In this document: positions 35,486-49,535 of the stretch, in pieces
Position numbering within the stretch: the stretch's first letter is position 1
How the letters are laid out: each line of letters begins with the position of its first letter
Source of the DNA: Prosopocoilus inquinatus
Lineage: Eukaryota; Arthropoda; Insecta; Coleoptera; Lucanidae
NCBI GenBank assembly: GCA_036172665.1
Contig: JAYKNF010000030.1
Span: forward strand, 186,001-250,000
Length of the DNA stretch: 64,000 nt
Reading direction: 5' to 3'
Made by a program: the position numbers and the translations under genes
The notes under the pieces: generated by a model
Database searches by the model: none
Told to the model about the DNA's origin: nothing
The model's input: only the letters and a program-made list of their open reading frames with translations

Positions 35486-37401
35486 ACTATTTCCAGCTTC
35501 TGCTGCGTCCGAGAACTTCGTACTTCAAATCAAAGTTACTGGAGTCCATCGTAACGTCAAATAATATGATAGATAAGTAAGGATCGATTAGATACAACAC
35601 AGGAACAACGCTAATACGTGTTATTTCGTTCAAAACTATTTCCAGCTTCTGCTGCGTCCGAGAACTTCGTATCTCCCATCGGAGTTACTGGAGTCCATCG
35701 TAACGTCAAATAACAAGATAGATAAGTAAGGGTCGATTAGGTACATCACAGGAACAACGCTAACACGTGTTATTTCGTTCAAAACTATTTCCAGCTTCTG
35801 CTGCGTCCGAGAACTTCGTATCTCAAATCAAAGTTACTGCAGTCCATCGTAACGTCAAATAACAAGATAGATAAGTAAGGATCGATTAGATACATCACAG
35901 GAACAACGCTAATACGTGTTGTTTCGTTCAAAACTATTTCCAGCTTCTGCTGCGTCCGAAAACTTCGTATCTCAAATCAAAGTTACTGGAGTCCATCGTA
36001 ACGTCAAATAACAAGATAGATAAGTAAGGATCGATTAGATACATCACAGGAACAACGCCAATACGTGTTGTTTCGTTCAAAACTATTTCCAGCTTCTGCT
36101 GCGTCCGAAAACTTCGTATCTCAAATCAAAGTTACTGGAGTCCATCGTAACGTCAAATAACAAGATAGATAAGTAAGGATCGATTAGATACATCACAGGA
36201 ACAACGCTAATACGTTTTATTTCGTTCAAAACTATTTCCAGCTTCTGCTGCGTCCGAGAACTTCGTACTTCAAATCAAAGTTACTGGAGTCCATCGTAAC
36301 GTCAAATAATATGATAGATAAGTAAGGATCGATTAGATACAACACAGGAACAACGCTAATACGTGTTGTTTCGTTCAAAACTATTTCCAGCTTCTGCTGC
36401 GTCCGAGAACATCTTATCTCAAATCAAAGTTACTGGAGTCCATCGTAACGTCAAATAACAAGATAGATAAGTAAGGATCGATTAGATACATCACATTAAC
36501 AACGCTAATACGTGTTGTTTCGTTCAAAACTATTTCCAGCTTCTGCTGCGTCCGAGAAATTCGTATCTCACGTCGGAGTTACTGGAGTCCATTGTAACGT
36601 CAAATAACAAGATAGGTAAGTAAGGGTCGATTAGATACATCACAGGAACAACGCTAACACGTGTTATTTCGTTCAAAACTATTTCCAGCTTCTGCTGCGT
36701 CCGAGAACTTCGTATCTCAAATCAAAGTTACTGGAGTCCATCGTAACGTCAAATAACAAGATAGATAAGTAAGGATCGATTAGATACATCAAAGGAACAA
36801 CGCTAATACGTGTTATTTCGTTCTAAACTATTTCCAGCTTCTGCTGCGTCCGAGAACTTCGTATCTCCCATCGGAGTTACTGGAGTCCATCGTAACGTCA
36901 AATAACAAGATAGATAAGTAAGGATCGATTAGATACATCACAGGAACGACGCTAATACGTGTTGTTTCGTTCGAAACTATTTCCAGCTTCTGCTGCGTCC
37001 GAAAACATCGTATCTCACATCGGAGTTACTGGAGTCCATTGTAACGTCAAATAACAAGATAGATAAGTAAGGGTCGATTAGATACATCACAGGAACAACG
37101 CTAACACGTGTTATTTCGTTCAAAACTATTTCCAGCTTCTGCTGCGTCCGAGAACTTCGTATCTCAAATCTAAGTTACTGGAGTCCATCGTAACGTCAAA
37201 TAACAAGATAGATAAGTAAGGATCGATTAGATACATCACAGGAACAACGCTAATACGTGTTGTTTCGTTCAAAACTATTTCCAGCTTCTGCTGCGTCCGA
37301 GAAATTCGTATCTCACATCGGAGTTACTGGAGTCCATTGTAACGTCGAATAACAAGATAGATAAGTAAGGGTCGATTAGATACATCACAGGAACAACGCT
37401 A
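35465..37401 (+). repeat. 13-monomer block duplication, first copy (1,937 bp)
   Basis: The AATAGGTG variant at 35464 and the ATCTTATCTC variant at 36411 both recur 1,937 bp downstream (13 x 149). The block starts in the tail of the shortened monomer at 35389 but does not include its deletion scar. A difference noticed from the second copy is GATAGGTAAG near 36,612 where the second copy reads GATAGATAAG. The block holds the markers GCCAATACG, CGTTTTATTTCG, ATCTTATCTC, CATCAAAGG, GGAACGACG and AAATCTAAG. Confidence 0.9.
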
Positions 37402-39338
37402 ATAGGTGTTATTTCGTTCAAAACTATTTCCAGCTTCTGCTGCGTCCGAGAACTTCGTACTTCAAATCAAAGTTACTGGAGTCCATCGTAACGTCAAATA
37501 ATATGATAGATAAGTAAGGATCGATTAGATACAACACAGGAACAACGCTAATACGTGTTATTTCGTTCAAAACTATTTCCAGCTTCTGCTGCGTCCGAGA
37601 ACTTCGTATCTCCCATCGGAGTTACTGGAGTCCATCGTAACGTCAAATAACAAGATAGATAAGTAAGGGTCGATTAGGTACATCACAGGAACAACGCTAA
37701 CACGTGTTATTTCGTTCAAAACTATTTCCAGCTTCTGCTGCGTCCGAGAACTTCGTATCTCAAATCAAAGTTACTGCAGTCCATCGTAACGTCAAATAAC
37801 AAGATAGATAAGTAAGGATCGATTAGATACATCACAGGAACAACGCTAATACGTGTTGTTTCGTTCAAAACTATTTCCAGCTTCTGCTGCGTCCGAAAAC
37901 TTCGTATCTCAAATCAAAGTTACTGGAGTCCATCGTAACGTCAAATAACAAGATAGATAAGTAAGGATCGATTAGATACATCACAGGAACAACGCCAATA
38001 CGTGTTGTTTCGTTCAAAACTATTTCCAGCTTCTGCTGCGTCCGAAAACTTCGTATCTCAAATCAAAGTTACTGGAGTCCATCGTAACGTCAAATAACAA
38101 GATAGATAAGTAAGGATCGATTAGATACATCACAGGAACAACGCTAATACGTTTTATTTCGTTCAAAACTATTTCCAGCTTCTGCTGCGTCCGAGAACTT
38201 CGTACTTCAAATCAAAGTTACTGGAGTCCATCGTAACGTCAAATAATATGATAGATAAGTAAGGATCGATTAGATACAACACAGGAACAACGCTAATACG
38301 TGTTGTTTCGTTCAAAACTATTTCCAGCTTCTGCTGCGTCCGAGAACATCTTATCTCAAATCAAAGTTACTGGAGTCCATCGTAACGTCAAATAACAAGA
38401 TAGATAAGTAAGGATCGATTAGATACATCACATTAACAACGCTAATACGTGTTGTTTCGTTCAAAACTATTTCCAGCTTCTGCTGCGTCCGAGAAATTCG
38501 TATCTCACGTCGGAGTTACTGGAGTCCATTGTAACGTCAAATAACAAGATAGATAAGTAAGGGTCGATTAGATACATCACAGGAACAACGCTAACACGTG
38601 TTATTTCGTTCAAAACTATTTCCAGCTTCTGCTGCGTCCGAGAACTTCGTATCTCAAATCAAAGTTACTGGAGTCCATCGTAACGTCAAATAACAAGATA
38701 GATAAGTAAGGATCGATTAGATACATCAAAGGAACAACGCTAATACGTGTTATTTCGTTCTAAACTATTTCCAGCTTCTGCTGCGTCCGAGAACTTCGTA
38801 TCTCCCATCGGAGTTACTGGAGTCCATCGTAACGTCAAATAACAAGATAGATAAGTAAGGATCGATTAGATACATCACAGGAACGACGCTAATACGTGTT
38901 GTTTCGTTCGAAACTATTTCCAGCTTCTGCTGCGTCCGAAAACATCGTATCTCACATCGGAGTTACTGGAGTCCATTGTAACGTCAAATAACAAGATAGA
39001 TAAGTAAGGGTCGATTAGATACATCACAGGAACAACGCTAACACGTGTTATTTCGTTCAAAACTATTTCCAGCTTCTGCTGCGTCCGAGAACTTCGTATC
39101 TCAAATCTAAGTTACTGGAGTCCATCGTAACGTCAAATAACAAGATAGATAAGTAAGGATCGATTAGATACATCACAGGAACAACGCTAATACGTGTTGT
39201 TTCGTTCAAAACTATTTCCAGCTTCTGCTGCGTCCGAGAAATTCGTATCTCACATCGGAGTTACTGGAGTCCATTGTAACGTCGAATAACAAGATAGATA
39301 AGTAAGGGTCGATTAGATACATCACAGGAACAACGCTA
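37402..39338 (+). repeat. 13-monomer block duplication, second copy
   Basis: This is a nearly identical repetition of the preceding 1,937 bp. The junction lies in the monomer at 37274, which begins like the GTCGAATAAC monomer of the block end and finishes with AATAGGTG, normally found only after the 52-bp deletion scar. That chimeric monomer marks the crossover. After the second copy the sequence continues with CGTTTTATTTCG and CAAATCTATTTCC, the order also seen near 740 and 53,340. Confidence 0.9.
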
Positions 39339-41850
39339 ATACGTTTTATTTCGTTCAAATCTATTTCCAGCTTCTGCTGCGTCCGAGAATTTCGTACTTC
39401 AAATCAAAGTTACTGGAGTCCATCGTAACGTCAAATAATATGATAGATAAGTAAGGATCGATTAGATACAACACAGGAACAACGCTAATACGTGTTGTTT
39501 CGTTCGAAACTATTTCCAGCTTCTGCTGCGTCCGAGAATTTCGTATCTCAAATCAAAGTTACTGGAGTACATCGTAACGTCAAATAACAAGATAGATAAG
39601 TAAGGATCGATTAGATACATCATATTAACAACGCTAATACGTGTTATTTCGTTCGAAACTATTTCCAGCTTCTGCTGCGTCCGAAAACTTCGTATCTCAC
39701 ATCAGAGTTACTGGAGTCCATCGTAACGTCAAATAACAAGATAGATAAGTAAGGATCGATTAGATACATCACAGGAACAACGCTAATACGTGTTGTTTCG
39801 TTCAAAACTATTTCCAGCTTCTGCTGCGTCCGAAAACTTCGTATCTCACATCGGAGTTACTGGAGTCCATTGTAACGTCAAATAACAAGATAGATAAGTA
39901 AGGGTCGATTAGATACATCACAGGAACAACGCTAACACGTGTTATTTCGTTCAAAACTATTTCCAGCTTCTGCTGCGTCCGAGAACTTCGTACTTCAAAT
40001 CAAAGTTACTGGAGTCCATCGTAACGTCAAATAATATGATAGATAAGTAAGGATAGATTAGATATAACACAGGAACAACGTTAATACGTGTTATTTCGTT
40101 CTAAACTATTTCCAGCTTCTGCTGCGTCCGAGAAATTCGTATCTCACATCGGAGTTACTGGAGTCCATTGTAACGTCAAATAACAAGATAGATAAGTAAG
40201 GGTCGATTAGATACATCACAGGAACAACGCTAATACGTGTTATTTCGTTCAAAACTATTCCCAGCTTCTGCTGCGTCCGAGAATTTCGTACTTCAAATCA
40301 AAGTTACTGGAGTCCATCGTAATGTCAAATAACAAGATAGATAAGTAAGGGTCGATTAGATACATCACAGGAACAACGCTAACACGTGCTATTTCGTTCA
40401 AAACTATTTCCAGCTTCTGCTGCGTCCGAGAACATCTTATCTCAAATCAATGTTACTGGAGTCCATCGTTACGTCAAATAACAAGATAGATAAGTAAGGA
40501 TCGATTAGATACATCACAGGAACAACGCTAATACGTGTTATTTCGTTCAAAACTATTTCCAGCTTCTGCTGCGTCCGAGAACTTCGTACTTCAATTCAAA
40601 GTTACTGGAGTCCATCGTAACGTCAAATAATATGATAGATAAGTAAGGATCGATTAGATACAACACAGGAACAACGCTAATACGTGTTGTTTCGTTCAAA
40701 ACTATTTCCAGCTTCTGCTGCGTCCGAGAACTTCGTATCTCACATCGGAGTTACTGGAGTCCATCGTAACGTCAAATAATATGATAGATAAGTAAGGATC
40801 GATTAGATACATCACAGGAACAACGCTAATACGTTTTATTTCGTTCAAAACTATTTCCAGCTTCTGCTGCGTCCGAGAACTTCGTACTTCAAATCAAAGT
40901 TACTGTAGTCCATTGTAACGTCAAATAACAAGACAGATAAGTAAGGGTCGATTAGATACATCACAGGAACAACGCTAACACGTGTTATTTCGTTCAAAAC
41001 TATTTCCAACATCTGCTGCGTCCCAAAACTTCGTATCTCACATCGGAGTTACTGGAGTCCATTGTAACGTCAGATAACAAGATAGATAAGTAAGGGTCGA
41101 TTAGATACATCACAGGAACAACGCTAACACGTGTCATTTCGTTCAAAACTATTTCCAGCTTCTGCTGCGTCCGAGAACTTCGTATCTCAAACCAAAGTTA
41201 CTGGAGTCCATCGTAACGTCAAATAAGAAGATAGATAAGTAAGGATCGATTAGATACATCACAGGAACAACGCTAATACGTGTTATTTCGTTCTAAACTA
41301 TTTCCAGCCTCTGCTGCGTCCGAGAACTTCGTATCTCACATCGGAGTTACTGGAGTCCATCGTAACTTCAAATAACAAGATAGATAAGTAAGGGTCGATT
41401 AGATACATCACAGGAACAACGCTAACACGTGCTATTTCGTTCAAAACTATTTCCAGCTTCTGCTGCGTCCGAGAACATCGTATCTCAAATCAAAGTTACT
41501 GGTGTCCATCGTTAAGTCAAATAACAAGATAGATAAGTAAGGATCGATTAGATACATCACAGGAACAACGCTAATACGTGTTGTTTCGTTCAAAACTATT
41601 TCCAGCTTCTGCTGCGTCCGAAAACTTCGTATCTCACATCGGAGTTACTGGAGTCCATTGTAACGTCAAATAACAAGATAGATAAGTAAGGGTCGATTAG
41701 ATACATCACAGGAACAACGCTAACACGTGTTATTTCGTTCAAAACTATTTCCAGCTTCTGCTGCGTCCGAGAACTTCGTATCTCAAACCAAAGTTACTGG
41801 AGTCCATCGTAACGTCAAATAAGAAGATAGATAAGTAAGGATCGATTAGA
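38722..41850 (+). repeat. 21-monomer block duplication, first copy (3,129 bp)
   Basis: CATCAAAGG near 38,724 recurs 3,129 bp later (21 x 149), and ATCTTATCTC at 40434 recurs at 43563. The block overlaps the end of the 13-monomer duplication, so the two events are nested or sequential. It contains markers not seen in A-C: GATATAACAC near 40,061, ACTATTCCCAG near 40,254, TTCAATTCAAAG near 40,590, CCAACATCTG near 41,007 and GACAGATAAG near 40,931. Confidence 0.9.
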
Positions 41851-44800
41851 TACATCAAAGGAACAACGCTAATACGTGTTATTTCGTTCTAAACTATTTC
41901 CAGCTTCTGCTGCGTCCGAGAACTTCGTATCTCCCATCGGAGTTACTGGAGTCCATCGTAACGTCAAATAACAAGATAGATAAGTAAGGATCGATTAGAT
42001 ACATCACAGGAACGACGCTAATACGTGTTGTTTCGTTCGAAACTATTTCCAGCTTCTGCTGCGTCCGAAAACATCGTATCTCACATCGGAGTTACTGGAG
42101 TCCATTGTAACGTCAAATAACAAGATAGATAAGTAAGGGTCGATTAGATACATCACAGGAACAACGCTAACACGTGTTATTTCGTTCAAAACTATTTCCA
42201 GCTTCTGCTGCGTCCGAGAACTTCGTATCTCAAATCTAAGTTACTGGAGTCCATCGTAACGTCAAATAACAAGATAGATAAGTAAGGATCGATTAGATAC
42301 ATCACAGGAACAACGCTAATACGTGTTGTTTCGTTCAAAACTATTTCCAGCTTCTGCTGCGTCCGAGAAATTCGTATCTCACATCGGAGTTACTGGAGTC
42401 CATTGTAACGTCGAATAACAAGATAGATAAGTAAGGGTCGATTAGATACATCACAGGAACAACGCTAATACGTTTTATTTCGTTCAAATCTATTTCCAGC
42501 TTCTGCTGCGTCCGAGAATTTCGTACTTCAAATCAAAGTTACTGGAGTCCATCGTAACGTCAAATAATATGATAGATAAGTAAGGATCGATTAGATACAA
42601 CACAGGAACAACGCTAATACGTGTTGTTTCGTTCGAAACTATTTCCAGCTTCTGCTGCGTCCGAGAATTTCGTATCTCAAATCAAAGTTACTGGAGTACA
42701 TCGTAACGTCAAATAACAAGATAGATAAGTAAGGATCGATTAGATACATCATATTAACAACGCTAATACGTGTTATTTCGTTCGAAACTATTTCCAGCTT
42801 CTGCTGCGTCCGAAAACTTCGTATCTCACATCAGAGTTACTGGAGTCCATCGTAACGTCAAATAACAAGATAGATAAGTAAGGATCGATTAGATACATCA
42901 CAGGAACAACGCTAATACGTGTTGTTTCGTTCAAAACTATTTCCAGCTTCTGCTGCGTCCGAAAACTTCGTATCTCACATCGGAGTTACTGGAGTCCATT
43001 GTAACGTCAAATAACAAGATAGATAAGTAAGGGTCGATTAGATACATCACAGGAACAACGCTAACACGTGTTATTTCGTTCAAAACTATTTCCAGCTTCT
43101 GCTGCGTCCGAGAACTTCGTACTTCAAATCAAAGTTACTGGAGTCCATCGTAACGTCAAATAATATGATAGATAAGTAAGGATAGATTAGATATAACACA
43201 GGAACAACGTTAATACGTGTTATTTCGTTCTAAACTATTTCCAGCTTCTGCTGCGTCCGAGAAATTCGTATCTCACATCGGAGTTACTGGAGTCCATTGT
43301 AACGTCAAATAACAAGATAGATAAGTAAGGGTCGATTAGATACATCACAGGAACAACGCTAATACGTGTTATTTCGTTCAAAACTATTCCCAGCTTCTGC
43401 TGCGTCCGAGAATTTCGTACTTCAAATCAAAGTTACTGGAGTCCATCGTAATGTCAAATAACAAGATAGATAAGTAAGGGTCGATTAGATACATCACAGG
43501 AACAACGCTAACACGTGCTATTTCGTTCAAAACTATTTCCAGCTTCTGCTGCGTCCGAGAACATCTTATCTCAAATCAATGTTACTGGAGTCCATCGTTA
43601 CGTCAAATAACAAGATAGATAAGTAAGGATCGATTAGATACATCACAGGAACAACGCTAATACGTGTTATTTCGTTCAAAACTATTTCCAGCTTCTGCTG
43701 CGTCCGAGAACTTCGTACTTCAATTCAAAGTTACTGGAGTCCATCGTAACGTCAAATAATATGATAGATAAGTAAGGATCGATTAGATACAACACAGGAA
43801 CAACGCTAATACGTGTTGTTTCGTTCAAAACTATTTCCAGCTTCTGCTGCGTCCGAGAACTTCGTATCTCACATCGGAGTTACTGGAGTCCATCGTAACG
43901 TCAAATAATATGATAGATAAGTAAGGATCGATTAGATACATCACAGGAACAACGCTAATACGTTTTATTTCGTTCAAAACTATTTCCAGCTTCTGCTGCG
44001 TCCGAGAACTTCGTACTTCAAATCAAAGTTACTGTAGTCCATTGTAACGTCAAATAACAAGACAGATAAGTAAGGGTCGATTAGATACATCACAGGAACA
44101 ACGCTAACACGTGTTATTTCGTTCAAAACTATTTCCAACATCTGCTGCGTCCCAAAACTTCGTATCTCACATCGGAGTTACTGGAGTCCATTGTAACGTC
44201 AGATAACAAGATAGATAAGTAAGGGTCGATTAGATACATCACAGGAACAACGCTAACACGTGTCATTTCGTTCAAAACTATTTCCAGCTTCTGCTGCGTC
44301 CGAGAACTTCGTATCTCAAACCAAAGTTACTGGAGTCCATCGTAACGTCAAATAAGAAGATAGATAAGTAAGGATCGATTAGATACATCACAGGAACAAC
44401 GCTAATACGTGTTATTTCGTTCTAAACTATTTCCAGCCTCTGCTGCGTCCGAGAACTTCGTATCTCACATCGGAGTTACTGGAGTCCATCGTAACTTCAA
44501 ATAACAAGATAGATAAGTAAGGGTCGATTAGATACATCACAGGAACAACGCTAACACGTGCTATTTCGTTCAAAACTATTTCCAGCTTCTGCTGCGTCCG
44601 AGAACATCGTATCTCAAATCAAAGTTACTGGTGTCCATCGTTAAGTCAAATAACAAGATAGATAAGTAAGGATCGATTAGATACATCACAGGAACAACGC
44701 TAATACGTGTTGTTTCGTTCAAAACTATTTCCAGCTTCTGCTGCGTCCGAAAACTTCGTATCTCACATCGGAGTTACTGGAGTCCATTGTAACGTCAAAT

Positions 44801-44979
44801 AACAAGATAGATAAGTAAGGGTCGATTAGATACATCACAGGAACAACGCTAGCACGTGTTATTTCGTTCAAAACTATTTCCAGCTTCTGCTGCGTCCGAG
44901 AACTTCGTATCTCAAACCAAAGTTACTGGAGTCCATCGTAACGTCAAATAAGAAGATAGATAAGTAAGGATCGATTAGA
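41851..44979 (+). repeat. 21-monomer block duplication, second copy
   Basis: This repeats the previous 3,129 bp, including its private markers; one difference noticed is GCTAGCACG near 44,848 where the first copy reads GCTAACACG. The junction monomer near 41,744-41,892 pairs AATAAGAAG with CATCAAAGG, a combination that elsewhere reads AATAACAAG with CATCAAAGG. Beyond about 44,980 the sequence reads CATCACAGG and rejoins an order like A 3130-3430. Confidence 0.9.
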
Positions 44980-45915
44980 TACATCACAGGAACAACGCTA
45001 ATACGTGTTGTTTCGTTCAAAACTATTTCCAGCTTCTGCTGCGTCCGAGAAATTCGTATCTCACATCGGAGTTACTGGAGTCCATTGTAACGTCAAATAA
45101 CAAGATAGATAAGTAAGGGTCGATTAGATACATCACAGGAACAACGCTAACACGTGTTATTTCGTTCAAAACTATTTCCAGCTTCTGCTGCGTCCGAGAA
45201 CATCGTATCTCAAATCAAAGTTACTGGAGTCCATCGTAACGTCAAATAACAAGATAGATAAGTAAGGGTCGATTAGGTACATCACAGGAACAACGCTAAC
45301 ACGTGTTATTTCGTTCAAAACTATTTCCAGCTTCTGCTGCGTCCGAGAGCTTCGTATCTCAAATCAAAGTTACTGCAGTCCATCGTAACGTCAAATAACA
45401 AGATAGATAAGTAAGGATCGATTAGATACATCACAGGAACAACGCTAATACGTGTTGTTTCGTTCAAAACTATTTCCAGCTTCTGCTGCGTCCGAAAACT
45501 TCGTATCTCAAATCAAAGTTACTGGAGTCCATCGTAACGTCAAATAACAAGATAGATAAGTAAGGATCGATTAGATACATCACAGGAACAACGCTAATAC
45601 GTGTTGTTTCGTTCAAAACTATTTCCAGCTTCTGCTGCGTCCGAGAAATTCGTATCTCACATCGGAGTTACTGGAGTCCATTGTAACGTCAAATAACAAG
45701 ATAGATAAGTAAGGGTCGATCAGATACATCACAGGAACAACGCTAACATGTGTTATTTCGTTCAAAACTATTTCCAGCTTCTGCTGCGTCCGAAAACTTC
45801 GTATCTCACATCAGAGTTACTGGAGTCCATCGTAATGTCAAATAACATGATAGATATGTAAGGATCGATTAGATACATCACAGGAACAACGCTAATACGT
45901 GTTATTTCGTTCAAA

Positions 45916-46012
45916 ACTATTTCCAGCTTCTGCAGCGTCCGAGAACTTCGTACTTCAAATCAAAGTTACATACATCACAGGAACAACGCTAATAGGTGTT
46001 ATTTCGTTCAAA
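45916..46012 (+). repeat. 97-bp deletion monomer, lineage 3 (first 33-monomer copy)
   Basis: The base just after the scar is C (GTTACATAC) where other deletion monomers have G (GTTAGATAC). Only 50729 shares this. Confidence 0.96.
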
Positions 46013-47800
46013 ACTATTTCCAGCTTCTGCTGCGTCCGAGAACTTCGTACTTCAAATCAAAGTTACTGGAGTCCATCGTAACGTCAAATAATATGATAGA
46101 TAAGTAAGGATCGATTAGATACAACACAGGAACAACGCTAATACGTGTTATTTCGTTCAAAACTATTTCCAGCTTCTGCTGCGTCCGAGAACTTCGTATC
46201 TCCCATCGGAGTTACTGGAGTCCATCGTAACGTCAAATAACAAGATAGATAAGTAAGGGTCGATCAGGTACATCACAGGAACAACGCTAACACGTGTTAT
46301 TTCGTTCAAAACTATTTCCAGCTTCTGCTGCGTCCGAGAACTTCGTATCTCAAATCAAAGTTACTGCAGTCCATCGTAACGTCAAATAACAAGATAGATA
46401 AGTAAGGATCGATTAGATACATCACAGGAACAACGCTAATACGTGTTGTTTCGTTCAAAACTATTTCCAGCTTCTGCTGCGTCCGAAAACTTCGTATCTC
46501 AAATCAAAGTTACTGGAGTCCATCGTAACGTCAAATAACAAGATAGATAAGTAAGGATCGATTAGATACATCACAGGAACAACGCCAATACGTGTTGTTT
46601 CGTTCAAAACTATTTCCAGCTTCTGCTGCGTCCGAAAACTTCGTATCTCAAATCAAAGTTACTGGAGTCCATCGTAACGTCAAATAACAAGATAGATAAG
46701 TAAGGATCGATTAGATACATCACAGGAACAACGCTAATACGTTTTATTTCGTTCAAAAATATTTCCAGCTTCTGCTGCGTCCGAGAACTTCATACTTCAA
46801 ATCAAAGTTACTGGAGTCCATCGTAACGTCAAATAATATGATAGATAAGTAAGGATCGATTAGATACAACACAGGAACAACGCTAATACGTGTTGTTTCG
46901 TTCAAAACTATTTCCAGCTTCTGCTGCGTCCGAGAACATCTTATCTCAAATCAAAGTTACTGGAGTCCATCGTAACGTCAAATAACAAGATAGATAAGTA
47001 AGGATCGATTAGATACATCACATTAACAACGCTAATACGTGTTGTTTCGTTCAAAACTATTTCCAGCTTCTGCTGCGTCCGAGAAATTCGTATCTCACAT
47101 CGGAGTTACTGGAGTCCATTGTAAGGTCAAATAACAAGATAGATAAGTAAGGATCGATTAGATACATCACATTAACAACGCTAATACGTGTTGTTTCGTT
47201 CAAAACTATTTCCAGCTTCTGCTGCGTCCGAGAAATTCGTATCTCACATCGGAGTTACTGGAGTCCATTGTAACGTCAAATAACAAGATAGATAAGTAAG
47301 GGTCGATTAGATACATCACAGGAACAACGCTAACACGTGTTATTTCGTTCAAAACTATTTCCAGCTTCTGCTGCGTCCGAGAACTTCGTATCTCAAATCA
47401 AAGTTACTGGAGTCCATCGTAACGTCAAATAACAAGATAGATAAGTAAGGATCGATTAGATACATCAAAGGAACAACGCTAATACGTGTTATTTCGTTCT
47501 AAACTATTTCCAGCTTCTGCTGCGTCCGAGAACTTCGTATCTCCCATCGGAGTTACTGGAGTCCATCGTAACGTCAAATAACAAGATAGATAAGTAAGGA
47601 TCGATTAGATACATCACAGGAACGACGCTAATACGTGTTGTTTCGTTCGAAACTATTTCCAGCTTCTGCTGCGTGCGAAAACATCGTATCTCACATCGGA
47701 GTTACTGGAGTCCATTGTAACGTCAAATAACAAGATAGATAAGTAAGGGTCGATTAGATACATCACAGGAACAACGCTAACACATGTTATTTCGTTCAAA

Positions 47801-47948
47801 ACTATTTCCAGCTTCTGCTGCGTCCGAGAACTTCGTATCTCAAATCTAAGTTACTGGAGTCCATCGTAACGTCAAATAACAAGATAGTAAGTAAGGATCG
47901 ATTAGATACATCACAGGAACAACGCTAATACGTGTTGTTTCGTTCAAA
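47801..47948 (+). repeat. 148-bp monomer (1-bp deletion), first 33-monomer copy
   Basis: It reads AGATAGTAAGTAAGG where the usual form is AGATAGATAAGTAAGG. It is preceded by the private CACATGTTATTTCG monomer end. Confidence 0.93.
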
Positions 47949-49438
47949 ACTATTTCCAGCTTCTGCTGCGTCCGAGAAATTCGTATCTCACATCGGAGTT
48001 ACTGGAGTCCATTGTAACGTCAAATAACAAGATAGATAAGTAAGGGTCGATTAGATACATCACAGGAACAACGCTAACACGTGTTATTTCGTTCAAAACT
48101 ATTTCCAGTTTCTGCTGCGTCCGAGAACTTCGTATCTCACATCAAAGTTACTGGAGTCCATCGTAACGTCAAATAACAAGATAGATAAGTAAGGATCGAA
48201 TAGATACAACACAGGAACAACGCTAATACGTGTTGTTTCGTTCAAAACTATTTCCAGCTTCTGCTGCGTCCGAAAACATCGTATCTCACATCAGAGTTAC
48301 TGGAGTCCATCGTAACGTCAAATAACAAGATAGATAAGTAAGGATCGATTAGATACATCATATTAACAACGCTAATACGTGTTATTTCGTTCGAAACTAT
48401 TTCCAGCTTCTGCTGCGTCCGAAAACTTCGTATCTCACATCAGAGTTACTGGAGTCCATCGTAACGTCAAATAATATGATAGATAAGTAAGGATAGATTA
48501 GATACAACACAGGAACAACGTTAATACGTGTTATTTCGTTCTAAACTATTTCCAGCTTCTGCTGCGTCCGAGAAATTCGTATCTCACATCGGAGTTACTG
48601 GAGTCCATTGTAACGTCAAATAACAAGATAGATAAGTAAGGGTCGATTAGATACATCACAGGAACAACGCTAACACGTGTTATTTCGTTCAAAACTATTT
48701 CCAGCTTCTGCTGCGTCCGAGAACATCGTATCTCAAATCAAAGTTACTGGAGTCCATCGTAACGTCAAATAACAAGATAGATAAGTAAGGATCGATTAGA
48801 TACATCACAGGAACAACGCTAATACGTGTTATTTCGTTCTAAACTATTTCCAGCTTCTGCTGCGTCCGAGAACTTCGTATCTCCCATCGGAGTTACTGGA
48901 GTCCATCGTAACGTCAAATAACAAGATAGATAAGTAAGGGTCGATTAGGTACATCACAGGAACAACGCTAACACGTGTTATTTCGTTCAAAACTATTTCC
49001 AGCTTCTGCTGCGTCCGAGAGCTTCGTATCTCAAATCAAAGTTACTGCAGTCCATCGTAACGTCAAATAACAAGATAGATAAGTAAGGATCGATTAGATA
49101 CATCACAGGAACAACGCTAATACGTGTTGTTTCGTTCAAAACTATTTCCAGCTTCTGCTGCGTCCGAAAACTTCGTATCTCAAATCAAAGTTACTGGAGT
49201 CCATCGTAACGTCAAATAACAAGATAGATAAGTAAGGATCGATTAGATACATCACAGGAACAACGCTAATACGTGTTGTTTCGTTCAAAACTATTTCCAG
49301 CTTCTGCTGCGTCCGAAAACTTCGTATCTCACATCAGAGTTACTGGAGTCCATCGTAATGTCAAATAACATGATAGATATGTAAGGATCGATTAGATACA
49401 TCACAGGAACAACGCTAATACGTGTTATTTCGTTCAAA

Positions 49439-49535
49439 ACTATTTCCAGCTTCTGCAGCGTCCGAGAACTTCGTACTTCAAATCAAAGTTAGATACATCA
49501 CAGGAACAACGCTAATAGGTGTTATTTCGTTCAAA
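49439..49535 (+). repeat. 97-bp deletion monomer, lineage 4 (first 33-monomer copy)
   Basis: The scar has the common GTTAGATAC form. The following monomer has AAATAAAAAG, an extra A plus a C-to-A change, which lengthens the spurious open frame to 69 codons and opens a 68-codon frame on the minus strand. Confidence 0.96.
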
